A DNA stretch of 34,080 bases. Origin: a virus. A program made the translations under genes and the position numbers. The notes beneath the pieces are model-generated. The model did no database searches. It was not told the DNA's origin and saw nothing but the letters and a program-made list of their open reading frames with translations. Where the stretch lies: the IMG/VR virus record IMGVR_UViG_3300035182_001197, positions 1 to 34,080 of that record, one strand, 5' to 3'. This document shows positions 31,239 through 34,080 of the stretch, piece by piece. Numbering within the stretch: position 1 is the first letter of the stretch; every line of letters begins with the position of its first letter.

Positions 31239-31501
31239 TGGCTACTTATAGATATTTTTGCCCTACCTGCAATAAGCCTCAAACTAGGTCTCTTTCCCCC
31301 GAAGACGCTAAGAAAGAAGTTCTTTGCAGGAAGTGTCAAACTGTAATGAAAAGAAACAAAGTAGATAGCTTTACTACGATTAAGGAAACTATTGACAACG
31401 GCATTATGCTCCGAAAAGTAGAGCAAATTGCTGGAGCTAACGAGCAAATTCATGAACGTGAGTTTCTAGATAGACAAAAGAAAGAAAAAGATACCTTATA
31501 A
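31238..31501 (+). CDS. Small zinc-ribbon protein (FmdB-like N-terminus)
   Basis: 87 residues. MATYRYFCPTCNKPQ and VLCRKCQTVMKR give a CxxC/CxxC zinc ribbon (C9, C12, C31, C34), followed by a charged helical tail. The start resembles FmdB-type putative regulators. It is coupled by TAATG at both ends between GroEL and the Rad50-like gene. The function is unknown; nucleic-acid or protein binding is likely. Confidence 0.7.
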   Translation: MATYRYFCPTCNKPQTRSLSPEDAKKEVLCRKCQTVMKRNKVDSFTTIKETIDNGIMLRKVEQIAGANEQIHEREFLDRQKKEKDTL

Positions 31502-33489
31502 TGTCAAGAATAAAGCTTAAAAACATAAAAATGAAGGCTTTTCGGAGCTTTGTTGATTCTCAAGACTCAGGAGAGTTACCTGAGTCTGGAGTTATTGGTA
31601 TTTTTGGTAAAAATCTTGATACCGGTGGCAGCAATGGCAGTGGTAAGAGCAATTTTCACCTAGCCATCCCTTACGCTTTCGGGTATTCTCATATCCCATC
31701 AACTGAATTACAAAGTTATCTTACTGAAGATAAGATGCAAGTCTCTCTCACCTTTGAATATAACGGGGATGCTTATGAATTGAACCGTGGAGAGGTAAAT
31801 TCATTTACTAAAAATGATGAAACAACTATTGGGGCCAAGACTGTAAAGACCAAGGTTGGAGAGTTATTGCCAATCAGTTTAGATCTGCTCGATGCATTAA
31901 CTTTTAGACCGCAGAGAAGCTTTGGTCGATTTATGTCTATGGTGGACAGTGATAGAAAAGAGTTTCTTGGTCAATTACTTAATTTAAATACTATAGATCA
32001 AGCAATTTACGACTCAAAAACTTCGATTGAAGCAAAAGAGAATGGGCTAGAAATGACTAAAGCTCGTTTAGCTGGTTCAAGGCAAGCTATCCCAGTGGTC
32101 CAAGAACCAAAGCTATACGACACCGAGACCGAAGGGAAGAAAATAGAAGAGTTAGACATACAAATTCAATTCTTAGAAGCCGAACTTTCTTTCCTTAATA
32201 CAAAAGCTGAGAACTGCAAGGCGAAGATCAATAAGATTAAAGAAGTTAAGCCGGTGTTTGTCACGCCTTTAGTCGAAGAAACGACTAAAATTGACATAAA
32301 AATCAGTGAATTGCGCGCAAAAGACAATAGAATTAAGACTGAAATAACGGAAAAGCGTAAAAAGATTGAAGCAAATATCAAAAAGAATGAATTAGCTATT
32401 AAGAATAAGTTTAACTTCTATATAGACCTTCAATCTCAAATTCGTTTTTTAAACGAACATATACACCACTTACAGAATAATACATGTAAAACCTGTGGTC
32501 AAGAATGGAAAGCTCCAGATACGCTGGACTCTTGTATAATTCAGCTAAAAGACGTAGAAGCGGCTAATTTAATTAACACAGCCCTTAGAACCGAACTTGA
32601 AAACACTACCTTTGCTGAATCAGAAGGTATTATCAAAGAGATTCAAGGGCTAGAATTAGAACTCCGGAACGTGCATAAACGCATTAATCTAGAAAGAGAT
32701 ACAGCTGAGTACGAGTTCAATCAAAAGAATAAAGAAAAGATTGACGCCTTACTTACCGAAATTTCTCCCATACTACAGGAATATAAAGAAAAGAGACTTC
32801 TATATGAAACTCTTAATATGCAACTAACCGAATCTCGTGTAAACGTTTCATATCAAAATGGAGTTAATCAAGAAAAGGTCAAGAAATATAAAAACGACCT
32901 CCTCGCGGCGGAAAATCTTCAAAAACAAGTAACTATATTAGAAGATTCAATAATTAAGATAAGTCATGAATTAAATCTAGAAAGAGACTTCTCCGCTATG
33001 CTTAAGTCGTTTCTTAATAACATAATGGAAGAGGTTTTACTTGAAATAGCCCAAGAGACTAATAGTAAACTCGCTAAACTCAACAATACTAGTTCTATTG
33101 TAGTTGAGTTCAAAACAGAGAAAGTAACTCAGAAAAACACAATTAAAGAGGAAATTCGACCCATTTTATACAAAAATGGTAAAGAAGTATCCATAAGATC
33201 TGGTCTATCTGGTGGACAATTTGCTAGCGTAGAATGGGCGGTAGATCTTGCCATTAATAACGTCATATCGAGGCGTACAGGCTTCAATCCGGGGTGGATG
33301 GTACTAGATGAGCCATTCCATAACCACGACCCCATAAGCCGGGAAAGCTGTTTAGAGCTATTAAAACAAGAAGCGGAAGACAAGCTTATTTTTATAATTG
33401 AACACTCAGTCGAAACTAATGAATTATTTGACAAAAAGATATTAATTGAGAGCCGGAACGACAAATCTGCCGTCAAGTCGCTCATTTAA
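31501..33489 (+). CDS. Rad50/SbcC-like ATPase (T4 gp46-like)
   Basis: 662 residues of SMC-type layout. Walker A GGSNGSGKS lies at 42-50 (K49). A coiled coil follows, with a zinc-hook CKTC at 329-332, then a second coiled coil, signature LSGGQ (569-573), and Walker B WMVLDEPFHNHDP near 600. With the Mre11-like protein it should form the recombination nuclease that processes DNA ends. The ATG overlaps the previous stop. The coiled coil is short, as in phage gp46 proteins. Confidence 0.9.
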   Translation: MSRIKLKNIKMKAFRSFVDSQDSGELPESGVIGIFGKNLDTGGSNGSGKSNFHLAIPYAFGYSHIPSTELQSYLTEDKMQVSLTFEYNGDAYELNRGEVNSFTKNDETTIGAKTVKTKVGELLPISLDLLDALTFRPQRSFGRFMSMVDSDRKEFLGQLLNLNTIDQAIYDSKTSIEAKENGLEMTKARLAGSRQAIPVVQEPKLYDTETEGKKIEELDIQIQFLEAELSFLNTKAENCKAKINKIKEVKPVFVTPLVEETTKIDIKISELRAKDNRIKTEITEKRKKIEANIKKNELAIKNKFNFYIDLQSQIRFLNEHIHHLQNNTCKTCGQEWKAPDTLDSCIIQLKDVEAANLINTALRTELENTTFAESEGIIKEIQGLELELRNVHKRINLERDTAEYEFNQKNKEKIDALLTEISPILQEYKEKRLLYETLNMQLTESRVNVSYQNGVNQEKVKKYKNDLLAAENLQKQVTILEDSIIKISHELNLERDFSAMLKSFLNNIMEEVLLEIAQETNSKLAKLNNTSSIVVEFKTEKVTQKNTIKEEIRPILYKNGKEVSIRSGLSGGQFASVEWAVDLAINNVISRRTGFNPGWMVLDEPFHNHDPISRESCLELLKQEAEDKLIFIIEHSVETNELFDKKILIESRNDKSAVKSLI

Positions 33490-33556
33490 CCCTTGCCATA
33501 GCACACCCGTGAGTGTATATTGTCGGTGTAGTTAAACACTAACCCAGAAAGAAACA

Positions 33557-33838
33557 ATGCCTAGACCAGCAAAGAACCCAGAAGAGAAGTTTTTAGAATT
33601 ACCCCAAGATTGGCGTACCAAAGTTGAAGCCCTATCTATTGATGATTTAAAGAACGAACTAATGGTAGTGGTAGATAACGAGCGCGAGAACCTCAAGAAC
33701 AAGGACGAAGACCAGCACCTAAAAGAAGCTAAAGAATCCTATACAGACGCTGCTGCTCAATATAAAGAAGCCAGTAAGGCTCATAAACTAATGATTAACT
33801 ACGTCCTTCGCATCTTAGGAGACAAAGGCGCAGTTTAA
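33557..33838 (+). CDS. Small helical hypothetical protein
   Basis: 93 residues, strongly charged and helical. Residues 45-80 look like a coiled coil (KNKDEDQHLKEAKESYTDAA). A weak AGAAAG site precedes the ATG. The 67-base gap before it contains a TGTATATTG box that might act as a weak promoter. The function is unknown. Confidence 0.6.
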   Translation: MPRPAKNPEEKFLELPQDWRTKVEALSIDDLKNELMVVVDNERENLKNKDEDQHLKEAKESYTDAAAQYKEASKAHKLMINYVLRILGDKGAV

Positions 33839-33849
33839 TTTTGACTTCT

Positions 33850-33881
33850 GCTATAATCTACCACTAACCAAGGTAGATTAT
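33850..33881 (+). promoter_or_regulatory. Promoter with built-in hairpin that hides the ribosome site of the next gene
   Basis: TGCTATAAT (33850-33857, extended -10) overlaps the left arm ATAATCTACC (33853-33862) of a perfect 10-bp inverted repeat. The right arm GGTAGATTAT (33872-33881) contains the ribosome site and the first two bases of the ATG at 33880. Transcripts from this promoter should start in the 9-base loop and lack the left arm. Read-through transcripts carry both arms and would fold over the start. A TTGACT nearby is only five bases from the -10, so it is not a -35. Confidence 0.7.
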
Positions 33882-34080
33882 GTCAATTCATTGCAACGCT
33901 TGTGATACAGATAAGATTTCCGAATTATTCCCTAAACCTAAGAAAAATAAAAAAGGTGAATTAAAATACGGAAACTGTAAACAATGTATCGCATCGAAAA
34001 GTAGACGATTACGTTTAAAAAATAAATTCAATATATCAGAAGAGGAATATTTAGCTATTCTTTCACTACAAGATGATGTC
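33880..34080 (+). CDS. Endonuclease VII/HNH-like protein, N-terminal fragment (cut by window end)
   Basis: 67 residues are visible, starting MSIHCNACDTDKISELFPKP. A CxxC (C5, C8) and a later CKQC (C34-C37 region) form the zinc ribbon usual at the start of phage endonuclease VII-like and HNH proteins. The end, FNISEEEYLAILSLQDDV, matches the helix that precedes the catalytic zinc-HNH part in T4 endonuclease VII-like proteins. The gene continues beyond the window. GGTAG serves as ribosome site. It could be a Holliday-junction resolvase or a free-standing homing-type endonuclease. Confidence 0.65.
   Translation, partial: MSIHCNACDTDKISELFPKPKKNKKGELKYGNCKQCIASKSRRLRLKNKFNISEEEYLAILSLQDDV

Noticed and set aside
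33841-33857. Conventional -35/-10 promoter using TTGACT
   Set aside because: Only five bases separate TTGACT from TATAAT; the box works only as an extended -10.
1-34080. tRNA genes, insertion sequences or integrase/attachment site
   Set aside because: I saw no cloverleaf, transposase, integrase or terminal direct repeat in the window by eye.

Overview
This window is a contiguous block of a large, AT-rich tailed bacteriophage genome (Caudoviricetes). Portal, large terminase, prohead protease, HK97-type major capsid protein and head-tail connector genes form one long leftward array. There are no bacterial housekeeping operons, tRNAs or rRNAs. The set of accessory functions (Mre11/Rad50-like pair, UvsW-like helicase, divergent sigma factor, GroEL with a GroES-like partner, dNMP kinase, ThyX) suggests a large myovirus with T4-like replication and late-transcription logic. 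The host cannot be named from the sequence.

Layout. Positions 1-27625 are almost entirely minus strand. In transcription order they run: P-loop ATPase, SF2 helicase, sigma-like factor, GroES-like protein, Mre11-like nuclease, a small protein, terminase small and large subunits, a beta-rich virion protein, portal, a prohead protease fused to a kinase-like domain, two small genes (one a degenerate GGDEF domain), a 153-aa virion protein, scaffold, major capsid protein, and a small frameshifted head-associated gene. A strong hairpin terminator follows (9540-9570). Behind it, with its own extended -10 promoter, comes a nucleotide cassette (IMPDH/GMPR-type enzyme, ThyX, dNMP kinase). Then come small unknown genes, the head-tail connector, an HExxH metallopeptidase-like protein, a second kinase-like protein and small genes running off the left edge. 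A lone plus-strand zinc-ribbon gene (13028-13441) interrupts the head genes. At 27644-28029 a divergent control region with repeated TATCTGCCA sites separates the leftward array from a rightward one: winged-helix protein, GroEL with intein, zinc-ribbon protein, Rad50-like ATPase, a small protein, and the start of an endonuclease VII-like gene at the right edge.

How the parts fit. Genes are packed with TAATG or ATGA overlaps, implying translational coupling. Two inteins interrupt nucleotide-binding sites: a class 1 intein in TerL at the Walker B motif, and a class 3 (W-C-T motif, Pro1) mini-intein in GroEL at the GDG/TTT phosphate-binding loop. The head module carries four unusual enzyme-like proteins: two PI3K/HipA-like kinase domains, an HExxH protein and a degenerate GGDEF protein. 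A 27-residue gap-free segment is shared by the capsid protein N-terminus and the protease-kinase linker (16 identities). Its core spacing L-x-L-G-x5-P recurs at the N-terminus of the HExxH protein. I infer a maturation-cleavage or head-targeting signal, which would make some of these enzymes head-packaged effectors comparable in logic to T4 Alt and the internal proteins. That inference, the GroEL class 3 intein, and the ribosome-site-sequestering hairpin built into the promoter of the endonuclease VII-like gene are the most promising leads.
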